A DNA stretch of 64,000 nucleotides, taken from assembly GCA_963704035.1 (NCBI GenBank), contig CAVPGR010000004.1:1302001-1366000 (forward strand), given 5' to 3'. Shown here piece by piece: positions 1 to 9,539 of the stretch. The first letter of the stretch is position 1. Each line of letters starts with the position of its first letter. This DNA is from JAOSJL01 sp963704035 (lineage in GTDB: Bacteria > Actinomycetota > Acidimicrobiia > IMCC26256 > JAOSJL01). The notes beneath the pieces were generated by a model. It was given only the letters and a program-made list of their open reading frames with translations, had not been told where the DNA came from and did no database searches. The position numbers were made by a program, and so were the translations under genes.

Positions 1-13
1 GTGCGTGCCACGG

Positions 14-535
14 TCAGACCTTCTTCGTGACGGGCCGGCCGTATGCCGACGTGGCCGATGTGGCGGACGCAGCTTCATCGGAGCTGCCACCGCCCTTTTC
101 CTCGGCTGTCTTGCGATTCTGCCACATGACGAACATGACCACGTTGGCGACGAGGAAGAAGACGTAGATCAGCACGGCGACGATGTCGCGTGCCACGGCC
201 TTCGTCATCGTGATGGGGTACGTCTCGAGCAGGACGTTGGCTTCGTCCCAGCGCAGGTACGCGTTGGAGAAGATGATCCACTCACTGGGGACCACGCCGT
301 AGGCGAGAAGGAACAACGCGAACACCAGCACGGCACCGGCCATGTTCTGCGCCCAGGTGGTGGGCTTGTCCGAACGTGGCACCGTGAGGATGTAGCCCGT
401 GAGCAGCACCATGAGCCCGAGCGTGATCGTCGTGGCGATGAGGAGTCGGCCGGCGTCGTCGAGCCACGGGGGGGTGAGGCCCCCCACGTGTGTCACGAGT
501 GCCACCAACCCGCCCTGCACAGTCGGCCTTTCCAC
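14..535 (-). CDS. Small membrane protein of unknown function
   Basis: The 173-residue product has three hydrophobic stretches, at about residues 30-51, 64-82 and 116-137. The tail is Ser/Ala-rich and ends in a basic patch, so it is probably an inner-membrane protein. It starts with GTG at 535 and is divergent from the flavoprotein gene at 716. I do not recognise a family. Its position next to complex I genes makes a respiratory-membrane role possible, but nothing in the sequence proves it. The hydrophobic profile and uninterrupted frame support a real gene. Confidence 0.7.
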   Translation of the reverse strand: MERPTVQGGLVALVTHVGGLTPPWLDDAGRLLIATTITLGLMVLLTGYILTVPRSDKPTTWAQNMAGAVLVFALFLLAYGVVPSEWIIFSNAYLRWDEANVLLETYPITMTKAVARDIVAVLIYVFFLVANVVMFVMWQNRKTAEEKGGGSSDEAASATSATSAYGRPVTKKV

Positions 536-638
536 GTCTCAGGTCTCGGGAGCCGCGATCCCCGGAATTCTCACCGTCTACGATCCGATGACTACCACGC
601 TACGCCGGAGCGCGACACAGCGGCATATCGGGGTACGG

Positions 639-654
639 CCACGATAGATCGTGG
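639..654. promoter_or_regulatory. 16-bp palindrome in divergent spacer
   Basis: CCACGAT-AG-ATCGTGG is a perfect 7-bp inverted repeat with a 2-bp centre. It lies in the 180-bp spacer between the minus-strand membrane protein (start 535) and the plus-strand flavoprotein (start 716). The position suits an operator serving one or both genes. No regulator that would bind it is visible nearby. Confidence 0.4.
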
Positions 655-715
655 ATCCGGAGGCTGTGGGACCATCGACGTCCGCCAGACCCGTCAGCGA
701 TGGAGTCGGTTCACC

Positions 716-1963
716 ATGGAGCATCGCCGCGACGTGTTGGTGGTCGGCGCTGGTCCCGCCGGCGCCTCCGCGGCGTACTGGCTCGCCGACGCGGGTCACG
801 ACGTCCTCGTCGTCGAGAAGAAGAGATTCCCGCGCGAGAAGACCTGCGGTGACGGCCTGACACCCCGGGCCGTCCACGAGCTCGATCTCATGGGGCTCAC
901 CGGTGAGCTACGCGACTTCCACCGCTACGACGGGCTGCGCGCGATGGCCCACGGCATCACCCTCGAGATGCGGTGGCCCGAGCACCCCGAGTTCCCCGAC
1001 CACGGCTACGTCGTCCGTCGCCGTGAGCTCGACGAGCTCGTGGCGGGCCAGGCTGTGAAAGCCGGCGCCACCATGTGGTCGGCCGCCGAGGCCACCGAAC
1101 CACTGGTCGAGAACGGTCTCGTCACGGGTGCGGTGATCCACCATCGTGAGGCGGGCACTCACGAGACTGTTCGGGCCCGGTATCTCGTCGTGGCCGACGG
1201 TGCCAACTCCCGGTTCGGCCGGGCACTCGGCACCGCCCGCGACCGGGCGTATCCGCTCGGGATGGCGATCCGCGGGTACTACCGCAGCGACATGCATGCC
1301 GACCCCTGGATCGAGAGCCACCTCGACATACGCGACCGCGACGGCGAGCACCTACCCGGCTACGGCTGGGTCTTCCCGGTCGCCGACGGCACGATCAACG
1401 TGGGTGTGGGCCTGCTGTCGACCTACGCCGGATGGAAGACGATCAACACGAGTCGCCTGATGGAGGCCTTCGTCGAGACCGCTCCCGACTACTGGGGGAT
1501 CGACCCGTCGACCTCCTGCGGGCCTCCCACGGGGGGCAAACTGCCCACCGGTTCCTCGGTGATGCCGCGCACCGGACCGACCTGGCTGGTGATCGGAGAC
1601 GCCGCGGGCTCGATCAACCCCTTCAACGGTGAGGGGATCTCCTACGCGTACGAGACGGGCCGGATCGCCGCGGGGTCCCTCCACACGGCCCTCGTCACCG
1701 GTGACGGCCTGGCTCTGTCGGGCTACACCGAGGAGATCGACCGACGCTTCGGTCTCTACTTCAAGACGGCGCGCCTGTTCGTCCAGGCGATCGGCAACCC
1801 CGCGGTCATGCGGGAGCTCACCCGGGTGGGGATGCGGTCACGGCCTCTCATGGAGTGGGTACTGCGGATCATGGCCAACCTGTTGCGTCCCGACGAGATC
1901 GGCCCGGCAGAGGCGGCCTACGCGACCCTCGCCCAGATCGTCCGGGTGGGGGGTGTCCGCTAG
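716..1963 (+). CDS. Geranylgeranyl-reductase-family FAD oxidoreductase
   Basis: The 415-residue flavoprotein opens with a Rossmann dinucleotide-binding motif GAGPAG at residues 11-16, followed by the acidic strand end VVEKKRF. A second FAD motif, GDAAGSINPFNGEG, lies in the C-terminal half. These are the hallmarks of the geranylgeranyl reductase group (PF01494/TIGR02032 type). Members saturate isoprenoid chains, including the menaquinone side chain in mycobacteria. The ATG at 716 is chosen because the open frame upstream lacks protein-like character. nuoA starts 49 bases after the stop, so the gene may be cotranscribed with complex I. Menaquinone or archaeal-style prenyl reduction is an inference from this context. 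Confidence 0.8.
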   Translation: MEHRRDVLVVGAGPAGASAAYWLADAGHDVLVVEKKRFPREKTCGDGLTPRAVHELDLMGLTGELRDFHRYDGLRAMAHGITLEMRWPEHPEFPDHGYVVRRRELDELVAGQAVKAGATMWSAAEATEPLVENGLVTGAVIHHREAGTHETVRARYLVVADGANSRFGRALGTARDRAYPLGMAIRGYYRSDMHADPWIESHLDIRDRDGEHLPGYGWVFPVADGTINVGVGLLSTYAGWKTINTSRLMEAFVETAPDYWGIDPSTSCGPPTGGKLPTGSSVMPRTGPTWLVIGDAAGSINPFNGEGISYAYETGRIAAGSLHTALVTGDGLALSGYTEEIDRRFGLYFKTARLFVQAIGNPAVMRELTRVGMRSRPLMEWVLRIMANLLRPDEIGPAEAAYATLAQIVRVGGVR

Positions 1964-2012
1964 ATTCGCCCACCAGAGGGAGCCGGGTCCGGGGACGAGG
2001 GGAGAGCGCGTC

Positions 2013-2546
2013 GTGGTGGAGTACCTGCCCATCCTGATGATGATCGGCCTCGTCGCCCTCTTCGCCGGCGGCTCGTTCTTCGCCTCGAGTCTGCTGACGC
2101 CGTATCGCCCCACGTCGGCGAAGTCCGCCCCCTACGAATGCGGCATCGTTCCGGAGACCGAACCCTCGACCCGCTTCCCCGTGCGCTTCTATCTCGTGGC
2201 GCTCGCGTTCATCGTTCTCGACGTGGAGATCGTCTTTCTGTATCCGTTCACGCTCGTGTTCCGCGACCTCGGGTTCGGCGGAATCGTGGCGATCGCCGTG
2301 TTCCTCCTCGTTCTGCTCGTGCCGTTCGCATATCTCCTCTCGGTCGGGGCGCTCGAGTGGGGTCCGCGCCGTAAGTGGAGCAGCGAGGCGGGTGCTCCCA
2401 TGCAGCGCCTCACGGTGATGCAACGACTCTCCGAAGCGCTCGCCGCTCGCGACAGCCGGCTCGACCCGGATGACGGTGCTGGTGACGGTGCCGGCGACGG
2501 TGACGGTGACGGTGACGCCGAGCCGGTTCCGGGGAAGGCCGCCTAG
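2013..2546 (+). CDS. nuoA: NADH-quinone oxidoreductase subunit A (first operon)
   Basis: This is a membrane-arm subunit of complex I. The core of about 120 residues has three transmembrane helices and the family signatures YECG (about residue 43) and FYLVALAFIVLDVEIVF. GTG at 2013 follows GAGGGGAG with 8-9 bases of spacing; GTG at 2016 is an alternative. The 177-residue product is longer than the family norm. The extra is a C-terminal tail ending in a low-complexity Gly/Ala/Asp run encoded by repeated GGTGAC units at about 2473-2515. The stop TAG overlaps the GTG start of nuoB by one base. Confidence 0.93.
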   Translation: MVEYLPILMMIGLVALFAGGSFFASSLLTPYRPTSAKSAPYECGIVPETEPSTRFPVRFYLVALAFIVLDVEIVFLYPFTLVFRDLGFGGIVAIAVFLLVLLVPFAYLLSVGALEWGPRRKWSSEAGAPMQRLTVMQRLSEALAARDSRLDPDDGAGDGAGDGDGDGDAEPVPGKAA

Positions 2547-3076
2547 TGCCTCTCGACTCGATTCCCCACAACTTCCTCACCGGGCGTCTCGAAGACCTCG
2601 TGCGCTGGGCGCGTCGGCATTCGGTGTGGCCCGCCACGTTCGGCCTCGCGTGCTGCGCCATCGAGATGATGGCGGCGGGTGGCGCGCACTACGACATCGC
2701 CCGGTACGGCATGGAGGTGTTCCGCCCGAGCCCGCGCCAGGCCGACCTCATGGTCGTGGCGGGGCGCCTGTCCCAGAAGATGGCCCCGGTGCTGCGCCAG
2801 GTCTACGACCAGATGGTCGAGCCCAAGTGGGTCATCTCCATGGGCGTGTGCGCGAGCACGGGTGGCATGTTCAACAACTACGCGCTCGTGCAGGGCGTCG
2901 ACCAGATCGTTCCCGTCGACGTCTACGTGCCCGGATGCCCGCCGCATCCCGAGACGTTCCTCCAGGGAATCCTCACCGTGCACGAGCAGATCCGTACCGG
3001 CGAGCTTCTGCGGCGACGCGAGGAGCGGGGTGGTGGAGCCGGGATCCACATCGAAGAAACCCACGTCCCGGCGTGA
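2546..3076 (+). CDS. nuoB: NADH-quinone oxidoreductase subunit B (first operon)
   Basis: This 176-residue subunit carries the terminal iron-sulfur cluster N2 that hands electrons to quinone. The four expected ligands are present: the tandem Cys36-Cys37 in GLACCAIEMM, Cys102 in GVCAS and Cys131 in VPGCPP. The length is normal for NuoB. The GTG start shares one base with the nuoA stop, and the stop overlaps the nuoC start (GTGA), so translation is probably coupled. Confidence 0.96.
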   Translation: MPLDSIPHNFLTGRLEDLVRWARRHSVWPATFGLACCAIEMMAAGGAHYDIARYGMEVFRPSPRQADLMVVAGRLSQKMAPVLRQVYDQMVEPKWVISMGVCASTGGMFNNYALVQGVDQIVPVDVYVPGCPPHPETFLQGILTVHEQIRTGELLRRREERGGGAGIHIEETHVPA

Positions 3077-3615
3077 GCGTCGAGACTCCCCGGCCCGATG
3101 ACGGTGTTCCCGACGACGACGTGGCCGCCGCGCTCGTCGAGCGCTTCGACTCGGCGGTGTTCCACGACTCCCACGGTCAGGCGGTCGTGTATCTCGACCG
3201 CGACGACTGGCGTGACGCCGCCACGTTCCTGCGCGACGAGCAGGAGTTCACACAGTGCGTCGACGTCACGGCCGTCGACCATCTGGTCGATGACACGCGA
3301 CTGGTCGTCGACGGAGTCGAGCCCGAGCGGTTCGAGGTCGTGGCCAACTTCCTCTCGCACGAGCGCGTGCGACGGATCCGCACCATCACCCAGGTGCCCG
3401 CCGACGCTCCGACGGTGGCCAGCCTCACCGAGGTGTTCCCGGGGGTGAACTTCGCCGAACGCGAGGTCCAGGATCTGCTCGGCGTCGTGTTCGAGGGGCA
3501 CCCCGACCCGTCGCGCCTTCTGATGCCCGACGACTGGGTCGGTCACCCGCTGCGCAAGGACGACCCGCCGAGCCACGTTCCGGTCACGTTCAAGGAAGAC
3601 CCGGGCCCCCGATGA
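3073..3615 (+). CDS. nuoC: NADH-quinone oxidoreductase subunit C (first operon)
   Basis: This 180-residue peripheral-arm subunit belongs to the 30-kDa family. The family signature is visible near the C terminus: FAEREVQDLLGVVFEGHPD followed by PLRKDDPP. GTG at 3073 overlaps the nuoB stop, and the end overlaps the nuoD ATG (ATGA). The N-terminal 20 residues are acidic and poorly conserved. NuoC packs against NuoD and NuoB near the quinone site. Confidence 0.93.
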   Translation: MSVETPRPDDGVPDDDVAAALVERFDSAVFHDSHGQAVVYLDRDDWRDAATFLRDEQEFTQCVDVTAVDHLVDDTRLVVDGVEPERFEVVANFLSHERVRRIRTITQVPADAPTVASLTEVFPGVNFAEREVQDLLGVVFEGHPDPSRLLMPDDWVGHPLRKDDPPSHVPVTFKEDPGPR

Positions 3616-4979
3616 GCGACAGCGCCCGCGACGCCGATGCAACCGTGACACGCGACGAGCTCCACGAGGTGGAAGACGAGTTCGCGCGCGAGGTCGCCGC
3701 CGGCGAGAAGCGTGAGGACGCGCGCCTTCTGCATCAGACCGACGAGGCCGATCAGGAGATGGGCCAGCGCTCCATGACCGAGGTCGTGCTCACCGGCGGG
3801 CCCTGGCCCGACGACGACGACACGATGATCGTCAACTTCGGCCCCCAGCACCCCTCCACGCACGGCGTGCTCCGGGTCATGGTCGAGCTCGACGGCGAGC
3901 GGGTCCTGCGCGTCAAGCCGGTCATCGGATACCTGCACACGGGCATGGAGAAGACCGCCGAACAGCTCACCTACGTGCAGGGCGGTACCAACGTCACGCG
4001 CATGGACTACGCGTCGCCGCTGTCCAACGAGCTCGTGTACGCGCTCGCCGTGGAGCGTCTTCTCGACCTCGAGGTTCCCGAACGCGCCACGTGGATCCGG
4101 ATGTTGATGGCCGAGCTCAACCGGATGGCGTCGCACCTTCTCTTCCAGGCCACGAACGGGCTCGATCTCGGCGCGCTCTCGATGATGCTCTACGGGTGGC
4201 GCGAGCGCGAGATGGTGCTGCGCTTCATCGAGAAGGTCACCGGCCTTCGGATGAACACCAACTACATCCGTGTCGGTGGCGTGGCCGCCGACCTGCACGA
4301 CGGTTGGGAGGACGACGCTCTCGAGCTGTGCGACCTCTTGGAAACGAACCTCCCCGACTACGAGGCGCTGCTGGTGGAGAACCCCATCTGGCTCGAGCGC
4401 ATGGTCGGCGTGGGCGTGCTCTCCACCGAAGAGGCACTGTCGGTCAACGCCAGCGGCCCGATCCTGCGCTCCACGGGCTTCGGCTGGGATCTGCGCAAGG
4501 CCGAGCCGTACCTCGCGTACGACGAGGTGGACTTCGATGTCGTCTACGCGCAGAACGGCGACTGCTTCGACCGCTTCCGGATCCGGCTCTACGAGATCTA
4601 CGAGTCGATCAAGATCGTGCGTCAGTGCGTGGAGAAGATGCCCGGCGGCGACTACCGCGCCGACGACCTCAAGGTCACGCCACCACCCCGTGCCCGGATC
4701 AACGAGTCGATGGAGGCGTTGATCCACCATTTCAAGCTCTTCACCGAAGGTTTCCGTGTGCCTGCGGGCGAGACGTACGTCGCCATCGAGTCGCCGCGCG
4801 GGGAGATCGGCTGCTACATCGTCTCCGACGGATCCGGCAAGCCCGCGCGTCTCCACATCCGCGGACCGTCGCTCAACAATCTCCAGAGCATGGAACCGAT
4901 GCTGAAGGACACGATCATCGCCGATGCCATCGCCGTGATCTCCAGCGTCGATCCGATCCTCGGTGAGGTCGACCGCTGA
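3612..4979 (+). CDS. nuoD: NADH-quinone oxidoreductase subunit D (first operon)
   Basis: This 49-kDa-type subunit forms the quinone pocket with NuoB. The conserved GPQHPSTHG motif places the quinone-site histidines at about residues 80 and 84, and the family C terminus SVDPILGEVDR is intact. The product of 455 residues includes a charged N-terminal extension of about 55 residues before MTEVVLTGG. An internal ATG at 3774 would give a more usual length. The ATG at 3612 is kept because it overlaps the nuoC stop in the same way as its neighbours. Confidence 0.95.
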   Translation: MSDSARDADATVTRDELHEVEDEFAREVAAGEKREDARLLHQTDEADQEMGQRSMTEVVLTGGPWPDDDDTMIVNFGPQHPSTHGVLRVMVELDGERVLRVKPVIGYLHTGMEKTAEQLTYVQGGTNVTRMDYASPLSNELVYALAVERLLDLEVPERATWIRMLMAELNRMASHLLFQATNGLDLGALSMMLYGWREREMVLRFIEKVTGLRMNTNYIRVGGVAADLHDGWEDDALELCDLLETNLPDYEALLVENPIWLERMVGVGVLSTEEALSVNASGPILRSTGFGWDLRKAEPYLAYDEVDFDVVYAQNGDCFDRFRIRLYEIYESIKIVRQCVEKMPGGDYRADDLKVTPPPRARINESMEALIHHFKLFTEGFRVPAGETYVAIESPRGEIGCYIVSDGSGKPARLHIRGPSLNNLQSMEPMLKDTIIADAIAVISSVDPILGEVDR

Positions 4980-5487
4980 TGGCGTTCACGGCTCCGAACC
5001 GCGCGCGGCGAGAGAGATCGTCGAGCGCTACCCCTTCAAGCGCTCGGCGGTGCTTCCGCTGCTGCACCTCGCCCAGGACCAGGACGGCTGGGTGACGCCC
5101 GAGGCCATGGAAGAGGTGGGCGAGCTCGTCGGCATCAGCGCGGCGCAGGTGCTCGGTGTCTGTTCCTTCTACACGATGTTCAAGCGCGAGCCCGTCGGCG
5201 GTCTCGTCGTCTCGGTCTGCACCAACGTCACATGTCTGGTTCGCGGCGGCCCGGAGCTCTACGAAGCGCTCCGTGCGCGCTACGCCTCCGACGACGACGT
5301 GTTCGTCGAGGAGGTCGAGTGCCTCGCGGCATGCGACACCGCTCCGGTCATGCAGGTGAACTACGACTACCACTCCCGAATGACGCCCGAGACCGCCGAG
5401 ACGGTCATCGAGGAGTACAAGTCGGGTAACCGCACGCGTCGCGGAATCTCGGGCGGTCGCATCGCCGTTGCCGGGAGCGACCGCTGA
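4979..5487 (+). CDS. nuoE: NADH-quinone oxidoreductase subunit E, 5' frameshift
   Basis: This 24-kDa subunit carries the [2Fe-2S] cluster N1a. Ligands are Cys81, Cys86, Cys115 and Cys119 in CTNVTC and ECLAACD. The ATG at 4979 overlaps the nuoD stop and reads MAFTAPNRAR, a typical NuoE start. It then leaves the main frame at about 5006-5008. Restoring one missing base there gives NRARAREIVERYP, which matches the family. Without that correction the frame can only start at GTG 4963. The stop overlaps the nuoF ATG (TGATG). NuoE works with NuoF and NuoG in the NADH-oxidising module. Confidence 0.9.
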
Positions 5488-6854
5488 TGGGTGAAACCCG
5501 CATCGTCACGAAGCGCCTCCGCGATCACCCCGACGACTCGTGGACCCTCGAGCGCTACCTCGCCACCGGCGGCTACGAGTCGCTGAGCAAGGCGTTGCAG
5601 ATGACCCCCGCCGAGATTCGCGAAGAGCAGGTGAAGGCCTCCGGTCTGCGTGGCCGTGGCGGCGCAGGCTTCCCGGCCGCGACCAAGTGGTCGTTCCTCG
5701 GCGACGAGGTCGACCAGCCGCGCTATCTCGCCTGCAACGCCGACGAAGGTGAGCCGTCCACCTTCAAGGACCACATGCTGATCGAGGGCGACCCCCACCA
5801 GTTGGTGGAGGGGATCGCCATCGCCGCCCGGTCGATCCAGACGAAGAACGCCTTCATCTACATCCGCGGGGAGTTCGCGCTCGGCGCCGACCGTCTCGAT
5901 CAGGCTGTGCGTGAGGCCTACGAGCAGGGGTGGCTCGGGACGAACATCAAGGGATCCGGCATGGATCTCGATGTCGTCGTGCACCGTGGAGCCGGTGCCT
6001 ACATCGCCGGTGACGAAACCGGGCTTCTCTCCAGCCTCGAGGGAGAACGCGCGATGCCGCGCGTCAAACCCCCGTTCCCCGCCGCCGAGGGGCTCTACGC
6101 CTGCCCCACGGTCGTCAACAACGTCGAGACCCTCTCCACCCTCCCGGCGATCATCGACAAGGGGGGCGAGTGGTACGGGAGCCTCGGCGTCGGTAAGTCC
6201 ACGGGCACCCGCGTCTTCTCCGTCTCCGGCCACGTCGAGCGTCCGGGGAACTACGAGGTCGAGCTGGGCATGACGTTCCGCGAGCTGCTCTACGACCTCG
6301 CCGGAGGAATACCCGGTGGACGCGACCTGAAGTTCTTCATTCCCGGCGGAGCGTCGTCGCCGTGGCTGATGCCGTCGCACCTCGACGTTCCCCTCGACAT
6401 GGACGTCGTGCAGAACGACTACAAGTCGATGCTCGGCTCCGGGGCGATCATGGTCTACGACGAGACGGTCGACCCGCTTCTCGTGGCGTGGCGGCTCGTG
6501 AAGTTCTTCGCCCACGAGTCGTGCGGCAAGTGCACACCGTGTCGTGAGGGATCGGGCTGGTTGGAGAAGGTCCTCTACCGGATGTCGCACGGCCAGGGAC
6601 GCGCGGAAGACATGGACCTCCTGCTCGACGTGAGCGACAACATCGTCCCCGGTCTCAACGCCCCCTTCGCGCAGACCACGATCTGCGCCCTGGGTCCGAG
6701 CATCGTGTCGCCGATCGTCAGCCTCGAGCGGTTCTTCCGCGACGAGATCGTCGAACGCTTCGGCCGACCCGAGGTCAGGGCGGGCGAGGAGCCACCCGCG
6801 GTTCCGTCCGGTCCCACGGTGCCCGTCAGCTTCCCCGCGGGAGCCGGCTCGTGA
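5487..6854 (+). CDS. nuoF: NADH-quinone oxidoreductase subunit F
   Basis: This 455-residue subunit binds FMN and NADH and is the electron entry point of complex I. The glycine-rich nucleotide motif RGRGGAGFP lies at residues 55-63. The [4Fe-4S] cluster N3 ligands are Cys346, Cys349 and Cys352 (SCGKCTPC) and Cys400 (TICALG). The start overlaps the nuoE stop and the end overlaps the nuoG GTG start. The frame is intact. No counterpart exists in the second complex I operon. Confidence 0.96.
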   Translation: MGETRIVTKRLRDHPDDSWTLERYLATGGYESLSKALQMTPAEIREEQVKASGLRGRGGAGFPAATKWSFLGDEVDQPRYLACNADEGEPSTFKDHMLIEGDPHQLVEGIAIAARSIQTKNAFIYIRGEFALGADRLDQAVREAYEQGWLGTNIKGSGMDLDVVVHRGAGAYIAGDETGLLSSLEGERAMPRVKPPFPAAEGLYACPTVVNNVETLSTLPAIIDKGGEWYGSLGVGKSTGTRVFSVSGHVERPGNYEVELGMTFRELLYDLAGGIPGGRDLKFFIPGGASSPWLMPSHLDVPLDMDVVQNDYKSMLGSGAIMVYDETVDPLLVAWRLVKFFAHESCGKCTPCREGSGWLEKVLYRMSHGQGRAEDMDLLLDVSDNIVPGLNAPFAQTTICALGPSIVSPIVSLERFFRDEIVERFGRPEVRAGEEPPAVPSGPTVPVSFPAGAGS

Positions 6855-9539
6855 CGTCGGTTCCGATCAGCCAGTGGCCGTCGGCGCACACCTATTCGAT
6901 GCCCAAGCCCAAGGGCCCCGACGAGGTGACGCTCACGATCGACGGCAAGGTGGTCACCGCGTCCAACGGAAGCGCTGCTCATCACGGTCGCCGAGGAGCA
7001 CGGCACCTACATCCCGCGCTTCTGCTACCAGGACCGGATGAAGCCCGTCGGGATGTGCCGGATGTGCCTCGTCGAGGTCGAGGGAATGCGCGGTTTCCAG
7101 ATCAGCTGCGCCACGCCCGTCGCCGACGGCATGGTGGTTCACACGAACTCCGAGTCCGTGAAGAAGGTCCAGGACGGCATCCTCGAGTTCCTGCTCGTCA
7201 ACCACCCCCTCGACTGCCCGGTGTGCGACCGCGGCGGGGAGTGCCCCCTCCAGGACCAGACGTTGGCGTTCGGGCCCGGGGAGTCGCGCTTCGTCGAGGA
7301 GAAGCGGCACTTCGAGAAGCCGGTCCCGATTTCCGACCTCGTGATGCTCGACCGGGAACGGTGCATCCAGTGTGGGCGCTGCACCCGCTTCGCCGACGAG
7401 ATCGCAGGTGACCCGCTCATCGACTTCGGGGCCCGGGGGATGCACACCGAGGTCATCACCTTCCCCGACGAGCCGTTCTCGTCCTACTTCTCGGGCAACA
7501 CCGTGCAGATCTGCCCCGTGGGTGCACTCACCGCGCAGCCCTACCGGTTCAAGGCGCGGCCGTGGGACCTCGAAACCGTCGAGACGTCGTGCACGACGTG
7601 CTCGGTCGGGTGTCGAGGGGCACTCCAGTCGACGAGCAACCGGCTCGTGCGCCTGCTCGGCGTCGATTCCGAGCCGGTGAACCACGGATGGCTCTGCGAC
7701 AAGGGACGCTTCACGTACGAGCACGTCGACTCCGACCAACGTGTCACCGAGCCGATGCTCCGTCGTGACGACGCGCTCACCCCGGCCACCTGGCCGGAGG
7801 CACTCGACGCTGCGACGAAGGGCATCAGCGACGCTGTTGCCACGCATGGTGCAGCGTCGGTGGCGGTCCTGGGCGGGGCGCGCGGGTCGAACGAAGACGC
7901 CTACAGCTGGGCGCGACTCGCCAAAGGCGTGATCGGCACCGACAACGTCGACGCGCAGCTGGGCGACGGTCTGCCGGCCGAGGTCGTGCTCGGCCTGGAG
8001 CGCGCGGAGATCGCCGACCTCGACACGGCCGGCGCCATCGTGTTGGCGGGTCCCGACCTCAAAGAGGAGCTGCCGGTCCTGTATCTGCGGGTCCGCCGCG
8101 CCGCCGAAGACCTCGGTGTTCCCCTGATCGACCTCTCCAGTCGTGACAACGGGCTCACCCGATACGCCGACGTGGTGGTGCGTCACGCACCCGGTGCGCT
8201 CGGAACGACGGCCGAAGAGCTCGTGGCGGCGGTCGCGGCGGCGCCCTCTGACGGGCCGTCCGACGGACCGCTCGGTGAGGCGGCGACGCTGTTGCGGGAC
8301 GCCGAGGCGCCCGCTGTTGTCGTGCTGGGACGTCCCTCGCTCTCCGAGTCCACGGAACCCGCCGAACTGGCGGCTGCCGCCTTCACGGCACTCGACGGCA
8401 CACGTTTTCTCTCCGCGCTGCGTCGCGGCAACGTCCACGGCGCTCTCGAACTCGGCCTGGCGCCGGGGTTCCTGCCGGGTCGTGTCACCGCCGAAGACGG
8501 AAAGGCGTGGTTCGACGCAGCCTGGGGTTCGACCCCCGACGAGCCCGGCCTCGACGCCGAATCCATCCTGCGCGCCGCGGTCGACGGCCGTGTGCGCTGC
8601 TTGATCCTGCTCGGGGCCGACGTCCTCGCCGACTTCCCCGACGGCCAGCTCGCGCGTGACGCCCTGGCAGCCGTCGACTGGACCGTGGTGGTCGACGCTT
8701 TCGAGTCCGACAGCACCCGTCACGGCGACGTGTTCCTTCCCACCCCGTTGTGGGGAGAGAAGGAGGGTACGACGACGAATCTCGAAGGTCGCGTGCAGCG
8801 CCTCGGGCGCAAGGTCACGCCTCCCGGCGTCGTCATGGACGACTGGCGTATCGCCGTCGAGCTCGCTCTCCGCCTCGGCTCCGACTTCGACATGCTCGAC
8901 ATCGACGAGGTGCGCGACGAGATCTCGGCGGTGGCCTCGGCGTTCCGCGGAGCCGACGCAGCCCTGCTGGCCACCGCGCGCGACGGCATCGTCCTCCCCG
9001 CCCGCGACCACCTCGACGACGTCGTGTTCGGGCCCGGCCGTCCGGCCGGGGTGTCGTGGGAGCCGCTTCCCTCGGGAAGCGACGCCGCCCCGGCTCCGGT
9101 GGCCGACGAGCCCGACGAGCCCGACGAGCCTGCCGCGCCCGACGAGCTTCCCGAACCTCCCGCCGTGTACCGCTGGGACGGCACCACGGCCCGACCCGAG
9201 ATCCCGAGGCGTGACAGTTACGCGCTGCGACTCGTCGTCGGTCGGTCCCTCTACGACGCCGGGCGCGCCACAGCCCTGTCGGGTTCGCTGGCGGCTCTCG
9301 CCACCGACACTGCGTTGCGGATCCACCCCACCGACGCCGACCGCCTCGGCGTCGCCGACGGAGACCGGGTCAAGGCCACGAGCGAGCGAGGCGTGAGCGT
9401 GCTCGAGGTGCGCCCCGACGCAGCCACACCCGCCGGCACGGCGTTCCTGGCCTGGAACCAGCCCGGTGAACGTGGTGCCTCCGAGCTCATCGCCGCCGGT
9501 GAAACGGTCACCGATCTGCGCGTGGAGACGATCACATGA
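6851..9539 (+). CDS. nuoG: NADH-quinone oxidoreductase subunit G, one frameshift
   Basis: This large peripheral subunit of about 895 residues carries several iron-sulfur clusters and an inactive molybdopterin-oxidoreductase-like domain. Visible ligand sets are GMCRMC, DCPVCDRGGEC, CIQCGRC, ICPVGAL and, after these, SCTTCSVGC. GTG at 6851 overlaps the nuoF stop. The frame breaks at about 6970: GGAAGCGCTG should read GGAGCGCTG. That correction gives NGALLITVAEEHGTYIPRFCYQDRM, in two motifs joined, and runs into the downstream frame. A Pro/Asp/Glu repeat at about 9100-9160 links the central and C-terminal domains. Confidence 0.92.
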
